The notes beneath the pieces are model-generated. The model made no database searches and was not told the DNA's origin. It saw nothing but the letters and a program-made list of their open reading frames with translations. The position numbers and the translations under genes are program-made. From the NCBI GenBank assembly GCA_965227335.1, contig CBDDFV010000006.1, positions 62,001-126,000 on the forward strand: a stretch of DNA of 64,000 nt. Direction: 5' to 3'. Positions 43,812-53,279 of the stretch are shown piece after piece (position 1 is the first letter of the stretch; every line of letters begins with the position of its first letter). The DNA comes from CBDDFV01 sp965227335 (GTDB lineage Bacteria; Planctomycetota; Phycisphaerae; Phycisphaerales; SM1A02).

Positions 43812-46800
43812 ATGTCGGACAATCCGCCGCCCACCAGCTGCCCCGAAGACCCGCTTGCCGCCCTGCGCGAGGCGTGGCGCCAAGCGGCCGACGAGACTCC
43901 CCCCGACCTCGCATCGCATTTGACTGACTCTGTGCGTCGCGATGCGACCCTCGTTGAGCAGATGGTCCAACACGACGCCAGCGTTCGCGATCAGCGCGAG
44001 CTTCCGGTGTCCCTGGCCTACTACCGCAGTCGCGTGGGAGATGAGTTCCTGGCTCCCCGCCCCGGCCTTGTCCGCCGCCTGCTCAACATTGAGAAGCGGC
44101 GTGGACGCCGCCGCGAGGACGCACTCAGGGAATATGGTTCGGGTCACGCCAGCGTCATCAACGATGTCTGGGAACTCAGATCCGAAGCGCCAGACGAACG
44201 GGTCGCCGACTATTCGTTCGGTGAGTACACCCTGGTCCAGCGCATCGATACCGACTCAAACAACCAGCACGGCGAAGTCTGGCACGCGAAGCGGGAACGG
44301 CCGTTCCAGCACGTCGCGATCAAGATCTTCGACCCGAAGCGGCTGAAGGACGGCTCGCTCTTTGTCCGACTGACGAATGTTGAGGGCAAGACGCTGGCCC
44401 AGATGACACACCCCAACATCGTGCGGTTTCTGGAGCAGGGCGAAATCGACGATGTTCACTACGTGGCGATGGAGTACATCCCCGACGCCATGGACCTTCG
44501 TGCCTACTGCGACGCCCACAAACTCACTATCAACGACCGCCTGCGTCTCATGGCCCGGGTCTGTGAAGCGGTCCAGTACATTCACGTCAAGGGCGCTGGA
44601 CTGATCCATCGCGACCTGAAGCCCGCCAACATTCTGGTGAGCGCAACGAAACCGCCAACGCCCGAGACGCCAGGCGAGCCCAAGGTGATCGACTTCGGAC
44701 TGGCCAAATCGCTCGATCCAGACAATCCCCAGGACTCCCGTGTCGTGACGCGAGCCGGAGAGCCTCTCGGCACCTATGAGTACATGGCCCCTGAGGCGAT
44801 CCTCGGCAAGGCGACCACCGCCAGCGATGTCTATTCGCTCGGGGCGATCCTGTTCGAACTCCTCGCTGGCAGGCGGCCGATGCAGCACGCCAATGGCGAT
44901 ACCAGGCGAATGGCTATCGAAACTCGCCCAACTCTCGCCTGGGCGTTCGGTCGTCTGACGCCCAAGATGCGCGATCAAGTCGCCGCGGAGCGTGGCACAA
45001 CGGCTCGACAACTCGCCACGCTTCTCAGGTCGCGACTGAATACGCTGACGTCGCGGGCACTGATGGAGAAGCCAGAGGACCGGTACGAGTTCGCCCGCGA
45101 CCTGCAACTGGACATCGAGAACTACCTCGCGAACCGGGATTTCTTTGTCGGCGACGATCCCTGGCTCGACCGCGTCCGGCGTGGCGTGCGTCGCAACCGT
45201 GTTGCGTGCACTGCCGCCCTCCTGGTCTTCCTGTCGCTTGCCAGCGGACTCGCGGCGACGACGTGGCAGTGGCGGGAAGCGGAGCGCGCCCGGAGCGCGG
45301 AGCAGACGGCGAAAGCCGAAACCGCCCTGTACGAGGCTAGTCTCGCCGCCGCGCCTCCACTGTATAAGGCCGCAGCGCTCGGAGACATCGAGACATTGCA
45401 ATCGCTGCTCGAAGACCCGTCGGAGAGGATGTGGGTGGAAGCCCCGGGAATCGACGGCGAAACACCCCTGTACGCGGCGGCTCGGACTGGAAACGAGAAC
45501 GCCGTCCGTCTCTTGCTTGAAGCAGGAGCAGACCCCCTTGCGTGCTTCGACGGAAGCGAGAGCAGCGGCGATCGCCGGTCGGCACTGTACGCGGCGGCTG
45601 CCGAAGGACACCTCGACCTCATTCGGACCCTGTTGCCACTGACGCCGCGTTCGTGGAGCCGGCGGACGCTGCCGCCCGGGCGCACTCTCAATTGGGACCC
45701 CGTGGTCGCCGCCTGCTACAAGGCGATCGCCAGCGAACACTACGACATCGCGGAGTTCCTGCTCGGTTCTGATCACCTCCAGCACATCGACTCGCGGAGC
45801 GTGATCGAGCAATCCGCCGCCGTCTGTGCCGCAGAGGGCTCGGTCGCGTCCATCAAGTGGCTGGTGAATGACCGCGGCGTCCGACCCGAGCGTCGATGGC
45901 TGCTGATCGCCGCCGCGAACAACAACGTCGAAGTGCTAGAGTGGCTGATCGACTCGAATCCCGCATTTGTCGACGATGCGGTGCTGGCGGCGGCGGTCTG
46001 GGCCGACGCGGGCGGCGCTGTGGATGTGGTGCTGCACTGGGCCGCGTTGAATCCCGGCCAACTGAGTTTCTCCGACGCGCTCGACACAGCGATCGAGGCT
46101 GGCAGCGCCACCGCGCTCGCCCGCCTTCTGGATCACCGCGATGTGCTCGACCAAACACGAAGCGATCAGGAGCACCCGCTGCTCGCAGCCGCCAGCGTAG
46201 ATCCCACCGGCGATATGGTGCGTCTGATTCACGGCATGCTCGGAGGGCTGGATGCCCAAGACAGTGTGGGGGCAACCCCATTGCTGGTCGCCGCAGGCCG
46301 TGACAACCTCGCTGCGTTTCGTGTGCTCCGACATCTTGGCGCCGATGTCCGTCACCGAGACAACTTGGGCCGTAACGTGCTTCACCACGCTGCGAGTTCT
46401 GAGAAGCAGGCGCGCGGCATGGATGATGTTTTTGAATTGTGGCCGCACCTGGTGATCGATGCCCTCGGACGCGAGCCTGAGTTGCTACGTGCATTGGCGG
46501 ACGAGATCATGTACTCGGCCGAGACGCGGGACGTCGGGTATCGGCCCGTGGATTTGGCCGTGCGATACCGCTGGGAAGCCGCGGTCTATGCGCTTAGCGC
46601 CGCCGGGACCCCATTGACTGAGCCGACGCGATCGCCTGGCGACCAAGGGCTGCTGGAATTGGCGTCCGCACTCACTGCGGACTCCCAATTGTGGGGTTGG
46701 CTGGTCGGGAACGGCGCCGCGCCAGGCCGGATCAGTCAGACCGGCATGACGCCGCTCCACCGGGCGGCGGGTCACAAGAACACGCAAATGGTCCGATGGC

Positions 46801-47135
46801 TTCTTGGTGTACACGAGGAGAGCGTGGATGTCCGCGACCAGCATGGTCGGAGTCCTCTCCATTGCGCTGTCGGAGTGAACTCCATTCTCGTCGGCCACCA
46901 GTGGACCGAGACATGTGAGGCGCTGCTCCTAGCGCGACCGAGCCTGATCAACGAGTCGGACAATGCGGGCCTGACACCGCTTCATTACGCTGCGACCCAC
47001 GGCTATTCAAACGTGGCGAAGTGGCTCGTCGCCGCCGGCGCCGACCCGAACGCAGTCGCCAATGATCAGCAGACCACTCCGCTCGAGATGGCTCGGACGC
47101 CCGAGGTCATCGCGTACTTCCGGTCGCTCCGGTGA
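43812..47135 (+). CDS. Membrane Ser/Thr kinase with ankyrin-repeat C-terminus
   Basis: 1107 residues. The kinase domain is at about 138-420: VAIK lysine (171), HRDLKPAN (266-273), DFG (294-296) and APE (326-328) are present. The glycine loop (IDTDSNNQHGEVW) lacks the usual GxGxxG, so nucleotide binding may be altered. A hydrophobic segment at about 463-483 follows. From about 516 to the C-terminus are ankyrin repeats with many gaps: GETPLYAAARTGNENAVRLL, GMTPLHRAAGHKNTQMVRWL, GLTPLHYAATHGYSNVAKWL. Ankyrins replace the TPRs of the other kinases here. The N-terminal 130 residues are unassigned. Its partner is likely the divergent sigma factor. It ends 2 nt from the convergent gene at 47138. Confidence 0.85.
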   Translation: MSDNPPPTSCPEDPLAALREAWRQAADETPPDLASHLTDSVRRDATLVEQMVQHDASVRDQRELPVSLAYYRSRVGDEFLAPRPGLVRRLLNIEKRRGRRREDALREYGSGHASVINDVWELRSEAPDERVADYSFGEYTLVQRIDTDSNNQHGEVWHAKRERPFQHVAIKIFDPKRLKDGSLFVRLTNVEGKTLAQMTHPNIVRFLEQGEIDDVHYVAMEYIPDAMDLRAYCDAHKLTINDRLRLMARVCEAVQYIHVKGAGLIHRDLKPANILVSATKPPTPETPGEPKVIDFGLAKSLDPDNPQDSRVVTRAGEPLGTYEYMAPEAILGKATTASDVYSLGAILFELLAGRRPMQHANGDTRRMAIETRPTLAWAFGRLTPKMRDQVAAERGTTARQLATLLRSRLNTLTSRALMEKPEDRYEFARDLQLDIENYLANRDFFVGDDPWLDRVRRGVRRNRVACTAALLVFLSLASGLAATTWQWREAERARSAEQTAKAETALYEASLAAAPPLYKAAALGDIETLQSLLEDPSERMWVEAPGIDGETPLYAAARTGNENAVRLLLEAGADPLACFDGSESSGDRRSALYAAAAEGHLDLIRTLLPLTPRSWSRRTLPPGRTLNWDPVVAACYKAIASEHYDIAEFLLGSDHLQHIDSRSVIEQSAAVCAAEGSVASIKWLVNDRGVRPERRWLLIAAANNNVEVLEWLIDSNPAFVDDAVLAAAVWADAGGAVDVVLHWAALNPGQLSFSDALDTAIEAGSATALARLLDHRDVLDQTRSDQEHPLLAAASVDPTGDMVRLIHGMLGGLDAQDSVGATPLLVAAGRDNLAAFRVLRHLGADVRHRDNLGRNVLHHAASSEKQARGMDDVFELWPHLVIDALGREPELLRALADEIMYSAETRDVGYRPVDLAVRYRWEAAVYALSAAGTPLTEPTRSPGDQGLLELASALTADSQLWGWLVGNGAAPGRISQTGMTPLHRAAGHKNTQMVRWLLGVHEESVDVRDQHGRSPLHCAVGVNSILVGHQWTETCEALLLARPSLINESDNAGLTPLHYAATHGYSNVAKWLVAAGADPNAVANDQQTTPLEMARTPEVIAYFRSLR

Positions 47136-47137
47136 CA

Positions 47138-49129
47138 TCACCTCGGCATGCCGGGCGAAGGCGTCGGCCAATACGACGCGGCCGAAAGCGGCGCATGCGG
47201 GACCACTGGCCGGAGCGTCGTCTCGAGGAAAATCTCGGGATCTGGAGTCTCCGCGGGGCCACGATTGTGGGTTCCCGAGGGCCAAGTTGCATCAACGAGA
47301 TCGACCGGCCTATCGGCAATCGCGTTCCAGCATGGGAACCTGGTCAGCACATCCGGCTCCGCAGCTCCACCGACGACCCGGCCGATCGCCCGCAGGCAAT
47401 CGATGACGTCATCGCTCTGATCACCAAACAGCGAGTCGATCAGGCTGTCGTACTCCCATCGGTGCCGAACAAAGGGCTCAGCGAGGATGATCTGAAGCAA
47501 CGCCAGCGCAGGCGCGACATCCTCCCTCCGGTGGTGGGCAAGAACGGCGACCATCAGCTGGATGGACGCTCCGATCTGCGATCGCCAGTCCCCGCACGCC
47601 CGGGCCGCACCTTGAAGTTCGGCTAGGATGTCGTGGCGGTACAACTCGTCACCGACTCGACCGTTGATCAGTCGCAGCTGGACCAGGTTGACCCGCACCG
47701 CGGCCTCCGCAAACACGCTGAATCGGCGAGAGGTCCGAAGTGTCATCGCCGACACGTTCGCTCCAGCTTCGAGAATCGGTCTCCGATCCAGAATACCCTC
47801 GGCCATCTGAGGACTGCCCGCTAATCGCCAGCAGGCGATAGCAGCAGTGAGCGGGTCGTGCTGTGCAACGGTGGAGATATCGTCATGCGACGGCGGTTTG
47901 ACCACGATGCTTGCCATCCACAGCCCCACTGCCGAACGCACCCGAACGCCTTCTGCGCCGGGAACTCCCTGATTGTCCATCTGAAGGCGCCGTAACTCCG
48001 TGACCGCCAAATCACGAAGATCGTCGACGCGCAGAGCTTCGGTGCAGACCTGAGCCCGAAGTTCGGGCGAAACGTCAGAAATCGCAAATGCGCGTCGAAG
48101 CTCCTCATCGTGCTCCGATCGCCTACCTGATTCAAACTGCAGTTGAGCTCGCGCCACCATGAGACTTGGCGACGACAACTCGCCCGGCACTCGATCGAGC
48201 ATCCCAAGTGCCGCGCCCTTGTTGCCACACGCATGCCAGATTGCATGCAACGGCCCCGTCATTGCTTCGTCTGCGCCCGAATACCGCTCGAGCGCGGCGT
48301 CGATGCGACCGAGCATTTCCCGGTTCGGGCGCCACGACCGGTAGTACCAGGCCGCGGCGGAGAGAAGATCGGCGGCCCGGGCACCGATCGACGGTAACGC
48401 CGCCACCTTCTCTACGGCGCATCGAATGGGCTCCTCAAGCGGTCCGGCAAACTCACCTCCCGCGCGAGCAAGGAGGACGAAGCTCGTTTCGAGCACGTCC
48501 GGTGGCGACACTGCGCCCGCCCCTGCCAAGTCAAGCGTTTCCTTCCAATCGGCCGGGAGTTCTTGAGGCCATCGGGTTCGCACGCCACCCCACGCATGTG
48601 AGCAGATTTCGATCGATCGAAATCGACGACGGTCCGGCAGCCGACGCGCGATTCTGGACGCGACAACACTGGCCTCGCTTGTGTTGAGGCCACGACTTTC
48701 GTGAGATGCGCGTACCCACAGGATCGCCCACCACACGCGCTGCAAAGACTCGGCACGTTCGTGAATGCCGACAAGCCAGGTTTCCAAGCCTGCGGACCAG
48801 TGATTGGCAAGAACTGCGTTGATGAGCAAACCGCCACACCAGTCTGGTAGCGACGTGGCGAACTCAGTCTCGCAGCCGTACCGAACCAAGTCCCCGTGCG
48901 GCGGCGTCGGCCAACCATCGGAGCCAATAGCCTCAAGGGCAATCCCAACCGCGTCGTTCTGCCCGCCCGGAGCTGAAGCAAGCGAGAGCAAGGCTGCCTT
49001 CAGGTTGTCAGCAGACTGCCCTGAGCGACCAAGACGCGCGACCGCTTGCATATAGATTCGGGCAACCCGATCGGGCGGCGCCTGATGGAGCTTCTTGATC
49101 CAACTACTCTCGGAGCGAGGCTTGAACAT
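47138..49129 (-). CDS. Unrecognised helical protein
   Basis: 663 residues if it begins at ATG 49129 (MFKPRSES). A TTG at 49237 would add 36 residues that include a hairpin sequence, so I prefer the later start; no strong ribosome site supports either. Sequence is rich in Ala, Leu and Arg with amphipathic helices and many Trp residues, loosely TPR-like, but no repeat is regular enough to name. No signal peptide or membrane segment is visible. It converges on the kinase-ankyrin gene with a 2-nt gap. Base composition is lower in GC than the core genes, consistent with an acquired region. Confidence 0.5.
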   Translation of the reverse strand: MFKPRSESSWIKKLHQAPPDRVARIYMQAVARLGRSGQSADNLKAALLSLASAPGGQNDAVGIALEAIGSDGWPTPPHGDLVRYGCETEFATSLPDWCGGLLINAVLANHWSAGLETWLVGIHERAESLQRVWWAILWVRASHESRGLNTSEASVVASRIARRLPDRRRFRSIEICSHAWGGVRTRWPQELPADWKETLDLAGAGAVSPPDVLETSFVLLARAGGEFAGPLEEPIRCAVEKVAALPSIGARAADLLSAAAWYYRSWRPNREMLGRIDAALERYSGADEAMTGPLHAIWHACGNKGAALGMLDRVPGELSSPSLMVARAQLQFESGRRSEHDEELRRAFAISDVSPELRAQVCTEALRVDDLRDLAVTELRRLQMDNQGVPGAEGVRVRSAVGLWMASIVVKPPSHDDISTVAQHDPLTAAIACWRLAGSPQMAEGILDRRPILEAGANVSAMTLRTSRRFSVFAEAAVRVNLVQLRLINGRVGDELYRHDILAELQGAARACGDWRSQIGASIQLMVAVLAHHRREDVAPALALLQIILAEPFVRHRWEYDSLIDSLFGDQSDDVIDCLRAIGRVVGGAAEPDVLTRFPCWNAIADRPVDLVDATWPSGTHNRGPAETPDPEIFLETTLRPVVPHAPLSAASYWPTPSPGMPR

Positions 49130-49197
49130 AGCCGCAATGGTAATGAACTTTCTGCGGCCATCCGAACACGGCGGGTACTCGAAGAACTCGTCCTGTC

Positions 49198-49220
49198 CCT
49201 GCTGATCAAATATCAGCAGG
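49198..49220. other. Perfect 9-bp hairpin near the 5' end of the unrecognised gene
   Basis: CCTGCTGAT pairs with ATCAGCAGG around CAAAT. It lies 69-91 bp before the preferred start of the leftward gene. Either an operator, a leader structure, or chance. Confidence 0.35.
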
Positions 49221-49346
49221 CGGGATCGTTCGCCCAAAGGTCTTTTTCAGTGACTTTGTGGCGAAGCACCTTCACATCACGCTGATCTCGAAACCGAAGA
49301 ACTGCGTGAGATCGAGGACTCGCATCGACGGACCTCCACCAGGGGC

Positions 49347-49646
49347 TCACGAATCCAGCAGACTCCGCAGGGCCGCCTCGTACTCGGCAGCCCTGGCGGC
49401 TAACCACTCGACCAGCCTTGGATGCTGACTTATGTCGGTGCAGTCGCCATCCAGGTGATCAGCGAACACGTGACTGGTGTAGTTTGTTTCACTCATGGGC
49501 ACCTTCAACATCGACTCCAGCTGCTCCCCCACTGGTGCGACTGGGGCATGCAACGACTCGTCCGACGACCCCCGTAGACCGCGGATGAAGATGCCGACCC
49601 GCTCACCCGACACGTGGCTCAGGATCGGGGACAAGCGCAGCGGCAT
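49347..49646 (-). CDS. Small hypothetical protein or gene fragment
   Basis: A 99-codon frame from ATG 49646 with plausible protein composition, including VGIFIRGLRGSSDE and RLVEWLAARAAEYEAALRSL. No ribosome site is seen, and a shorter version could begin at the internal ATG (MLKVPMSETN). Could be the tail of a decayed gene. No family recognised. Confidence 0.3.
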   Translation of the reverse strand: MPLRLSPILSHVSGERVGIFIRGLRGSSDESLHAPVAPVGEQLESMLKVPMSETNYTSHVFADHLDGDCTDISQHPRLVEWLAARAAEYEAALRSLLDS

Positions 49647-49718
49647 AACGCGACTGCATCGCCAATCTCGTGTGTTTCACGACTGACGACCTCTGCGCAA
49701 TCAGCGTTCCGGCGCCGT

Positions 49719-51419
49719 TCAGACAGTCCACGCCGCGAGGAGGATCGCGAGGTCGCCGGCGTCGACGTCGCCGTCGCCGTCGAGGTCCGCCGCGCACGGG
49801 CGGGGACAGAAGCCCCACGCCGCGAGCAACGCTGCGAGGTCGGCCGCGTCGACGACGCCGTCGCCGTCGATGTCGCCGAGGACGCCCGGCTCCTCGCCGC
49901 CGCAGTTCGCGTCGGGCAGCGTGCTGAAGTCCTGCGTGACGATCGCACCGGACGGGCAGGCGGTCCACATGTTCAGGGCGCCGAAGGTGCTCAGGCTCGC
50001 GGCGTCGTCATACAGACCGAGGGCGACGGTCGCCGAGGTCGGGTCATCCTCATAACGGAAGATGTTGGTGTCGCTGACGTCGTCCTGATAGAAGGTGATC
50101 GATCCTTCGCCCGTGGGCGCGACGACCGCCGCGCCGTCGCCGTCGCGGATGACGATCGACCAGTCGTTCTCGCTGACGTCGAATTCGCCGGAGACATGTT
50201 CGGGGGCCGAGCTGGTCGTCCCGGCCACGAAGGCTGTGTCGAAGGTGTTGACGTTGATCCATCGATCGCCGCCGTCGAGATCGAAGGAACTGTCGGTATC
50301 GAGTCCGCCCTCGGCGGTGGTCCATTCGATGAAGGTGACGATGGCGCCGGCCCGCAGATCCGACCAGAGCGCGTCGTCAGAGAGCGTGATGGCTCCACTT
50401 TCGCCGGCCGCGTCCAACCAGTCGATCGTCCAGCCCCGCACATCGAGGTGATCGGTCAGGATCACGAGTTCGATCCAGTCGCCGCCGTTGGCGAGCACGC
50501 GTCCGAAGAAGGCGTCGGAGGCGAGTCCGCCGTCCTCATCGAGATCAGCCGTGCCGCCGTTGAGGTAGAGCGTATCGCCGACCGCGTTGTACTCGTTGAG
50601 CGCGACCGCCTGGCAGACATCGCATTCCGCGCGGATGGCGGCGCGGAGGGCGGCGAACGTCTGGTAGGTGCGACAGCCGAGGTCGTTGGTCCAGTTGTTG
50701 AAGGAGCCGCAGCTGCTGCGGGTTCCGTCGTCGTAGGGCCCCGACGGGAGGACGCCGGTGGACGGTTCGATCTCCAGCCGGAGGATCTCGCGGTTGTTCA
50801 CGCTGGTGCCGGTGTAGTCCACCGCCCCCTCGCCGGCGGCCGGGGTCACGACGGCGCCGGACGAATCGAGGATCGTGAGCCGCCAGTCGTTGTTGCCGAC
50901 CGAGAAGTTGCCCGGGCCGTCGCCTTCGACGTTGGTCTCGGTGGTCGTGACGAGAGTGGCGTCGAACGAATTCACGTTGATCCACCAGTCGCCGTTGCAT
51001 GGATCGAAGGAGACATCGGTGTCGATGCCGCCTTCGGCCGCTGTCAGTTCGGTGAAGGTGATGATCGTCCCCGCCCGGATGTCGCTCCAGAACGCGTCGT
51101 CGCTGAGGAAGATCACGCCTTCCTTGAGGGCGTTGATTTCCTCCCAGTACAGCCGCCAGCCGCGCATGTCGACGTGGTCGGCGACCACGGCGAGTTCGAA
51201 CCAGTTGCCGCCGTTGCCGATGACGCGTCCGAAGTAGGTGTCGGTGCGCGTCGAGCACGCGAACCCGGCGGGCCCCTCGCACTCCTCCAGATCGGGGTTG
51301 CCGAGCCACTCGTCGGGGGCGACGGCGTTGTACTCGTTGAGGATCACGTCGCCGGCCAGCGCGGGTCCGACGAAGATCAGGGAAAACGCGAAGGGGCGGG
51401 CGCAGCGGGCGGCGGTCAT
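49719..51419 (-). CDS. Secreted protein with two lamin-tail domains and dockerin repeats
   Basis: 566 residues from ATG 51419; the longer upstream frame is Arg-rich and lacks a signal. The signal peptide ends near PALAG (residue 22). Two lamin-tail domains at about 22-260 and 275-490 share DVILNEYNAV/AVALNEYNAV, YFGRVIGNGGNWFELAVVAD/FFGRVLANGGDWIELVILTD and DDAFWSDIRAGTIITF/DDALWSDLRAGAIVTF. So the protein arose by domain duplication. The C-terminal 55 residues are two dockerin-type repeats (DIDGDGVVDAADLAALLAAW, DLDGDGDVDAGDLAILLAAW). Lamin-tail domains in bacterial secreted proteins are thought to be binding modules. Confidence 0.86.
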   Translation of the reverse strand: MTAARCARPFAFSLIFVGPALAGDVILNEYNAVAPDEWLGNPDLEECEGPAGFACSTRTDTYFGRVIGNGGNWFELAVVADHVDMRGWRLYWEEINALKEGVIFLSDDAFWSDIRAGTIITFTELTAAEGGIDTDVSFDPCNGDWWINVNSFDATLVTTTETNVEGDGPGNFSVGNNDWRLTILDSSGAVVTPAAGEGAVDYTGTSVNNREILRLEIEPSTGVLPSGPYDDGTRSSCGSFNNWTNDLGCRTYQTFAALRAAIRAECDVCQAVALNEYNAVGDTLYLNGGTADLDEDGGLASDAFFGRVLANGGDWIELVILTDHLDVRGWTIDWLDAAGESGAITLSDDALWSDLRAGAIVTFIEWTTAEGGLDTDSSFDLDGGDRWINVNTFDTAFVAGTTSSAPEHVSGEFDVSENDWSIVIRDGDGAAVVAPTGEGSITFYQDDVSDTNIFRYEDDPTSATVALGLYDDAASLSTFGALNMWTACPSGAIVTQDFSTLPDANCGGEEPGVLGDIDGDGVVDAADLAALLAAWGFCPRPCAADLDGDGDVDAGDLAILLAAWTV

Positions 51420-51599
51420 CGGCGTCGGTCTCCGTGAACGGGCGTCGGGACGGCGCGGCGCCGCCGGCTCGGAACCGAGCCGAAGGACGGCGTCGTGCGG
51501 CCGCGGGCCGACGCACACGTCAAACGTGCACGACGCTGCCGCGCAGATACAGCGAACCGAGACGAGAGGGATGAGGCGGAGAAGAAAACCGGACGGCAA

Positions 51600-53036
51600 T
51601 CAGCCCCAGTTGCTGAGCAGGAGCGCCAGATCGCCGGGGCCGACGTCGCCGTTGCCGTCGAGATCAGCGAAGCAGGGCGGTTGTCCGGGACAATCGCCCC
51701 AGGCGGCAAGCAGGATCGCCAGGTCGCCCGGCCCGACCACGCCGTCGCTGTCCAGATCCATCGGGGAGGGCCCCGATCCCGGATCCGCGCTGAGGGCGGC
51801 GCCGGTATCCAGCCGACCGGACCCTAGCAGGCCGGCGTACTCCGGATTGGCGACGTCGATGCCGATGGCGGATCCGAGGATGGCGGTCTCGACGGATTCC
51901 GGCGTGACGTCGGGATCAGCGGAGATCACGAGAGCGGCCGCGCCGCTGACGAGGGCCGCGGACATGCTGGTGCCGTCCCACTTGCCATAGCCGTTGTCGG
52001 GCACGGCGCTGACGATCTCGGCCCCGGGCGCGCTGACGGAAATGACGCCGCCGTAATTGCTGAAGGCGGTCTTGATGTCAAAGGCGTCCGTCGCGGCGAC
52101 GCCGATGGTGGCGGGGTGCTCAACGAGCACCATTTCGTCGTCGCTGTCGAGGTTGCCGGCCGCGGCGACGATCGTGATTCCCGCGGCCCGGGCGGCAGCC
52201 AGCGCCTCACCGAGCATGCCCTCGTCCTCGCTCGTCGTCAGGCTCAGGTTGATGACGTCGGCTCCCGCCTCGATGGCGTGAAAGACGCCCTGCACCACCG
52301 TGAACGAGTCGCCGTTGCCCTCACTGTCGAGCACCCGGACCGACATGATCTGGGCGTCGGGCGCCACCATCGCCAGCAGGCCGGCCATGAACGTGCCGTG
52401 TCCGACCAGTTCGTCCACAACCCCGTCGCCATCGTCGTCGACGCCGTTGCCGACGTCCTGGATTTCCGGCAGGCCGTCGACCAGATCCACGCTGGCCGGG
52501 TGCATCCGTCCGGCCAGGAGTTCGTGTGCGGCGTCGACGCCGGTGTCCAGCAGCGCCACCACGACCCCATCGCCGGTCGCGACCGTGTGGGCCGCGTTCA
52601 GATTGATGAGATCCGGCGTGTACTGCGTGTCATACGCCGATGGGAACACGTTGAGGTAGAACGACTGCGTCTGGCCGCCGACGGTCCCGAATTCGAAGTT
52701 CGACTCGGCGTCTTCGACCCGCGGATCATCCTCGATCTGCTCCTCGAAGAACTCCTCCTCCCATGCGTCGGGGATGAGCAGGAGATACGTCGCGACCGGT
52801 TCGATGGTCGCCAGCACCGTGATCGCGCCGTAGTCGTCGTAGTCGGCGACGACCTCCTCGATCGTGAACCCGTTCTCCAGCGTGACCACGACCTGGTGGG
52901 GCGCAATGCCCTGCCCGTCGTCGGCGTCGTCATCATCGTCATCATCGCCGCCAGCGGCCCCGGCCGAGGCGATCAGACTCATCGCCAGGATCTGCGCGGA
53001 CAGCAGCCACAGTCGCTCAAGGCGGGACATATTCAT
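51600..53036 (-). CDS. Secreted subtilisin-family protease with dockerin repeats
   Basis: 478 residues. A signal peptide (about 1-28) is followed by an acidic Asp run and a propeptide-like region to about 125. The peptidase S8 domain has its Asp in VVVALLDTGVD (about 164), His in VGHGTFMAG (about 212), the oxyanion Asn in AAAGNLDSDDE and Ser in DGTSMSAALVSG (about 355). The C-terminus holds two dockerin-type repeats (DLDSDGVVGPGDLAILLAAW, DLDGNGDVGPGDLALLLSNW). It should be exported, self-activated and kept at the surface by the dockerin part. It may mature other dockerin proteins, which is inference. ATG 53030 is an equally good start. Confidence 0.9.
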   Translation of the reverse strand: MNMSRLERLWLLSAQILAMSLIASAGAAGGDDDDDDDADDGQGIAPHQVVVTLENGFTIEEVVADYDDYGAITVLATIEPVATYLLLIPDAWEEEFFEEQIEDDPRVEDAESNFEFGTVGGQTQSFYLNVFPSAYDTQYTPDLINLNAAHTVATGDGVVVALLDTGVDAAHELLAGRMHPASVDLVDGLPEIQDVGNGVDDDGDGVVDELVGHGTFMAGLLAMVAPDAQIMSVRVLDSEGNGDSFTVVQGVFHAIEAGADVINLSLTTSEDEGMLGEALAAARAAGITIVAAAGNLDSDDEMVLVEHPATIGVAATDAFDIKTAFSNYGGVISVSAPGAEIVSAVPDNGYGKWDGTSMSAALVSGAAALVISADPDVTPESVETAILGSAIGIDVANPEYAGLLGSGRLDTGAALSADPGSGPSPMDLDSDGVVGPGDLAILLAAWGDCPGQPPCFADLDGNGDVGPGDLALLLSNWG

Positions 53037-53279
53037 GGGGAGCCAACCTCCGAGTCGCGGGACGAGATCACACCGCAGCGTACCACGCCCCTCCTGCGGA
53101 GTGGAGTCAGAGTTTGCGAGATCATCGCAATCCCCTCACGGAACCTTGATGTTTCCTGAACAATCGGCGTATCACGAGTCCGTTCACCCCCACGTTTCAA
53201 TCAGAAGACCCCCGTCGGCGGGCGGCTGCGCGATGCCCGAGCGGACGCCCCCGGCGCGGCCGTTCTGCGCCAACATCGC

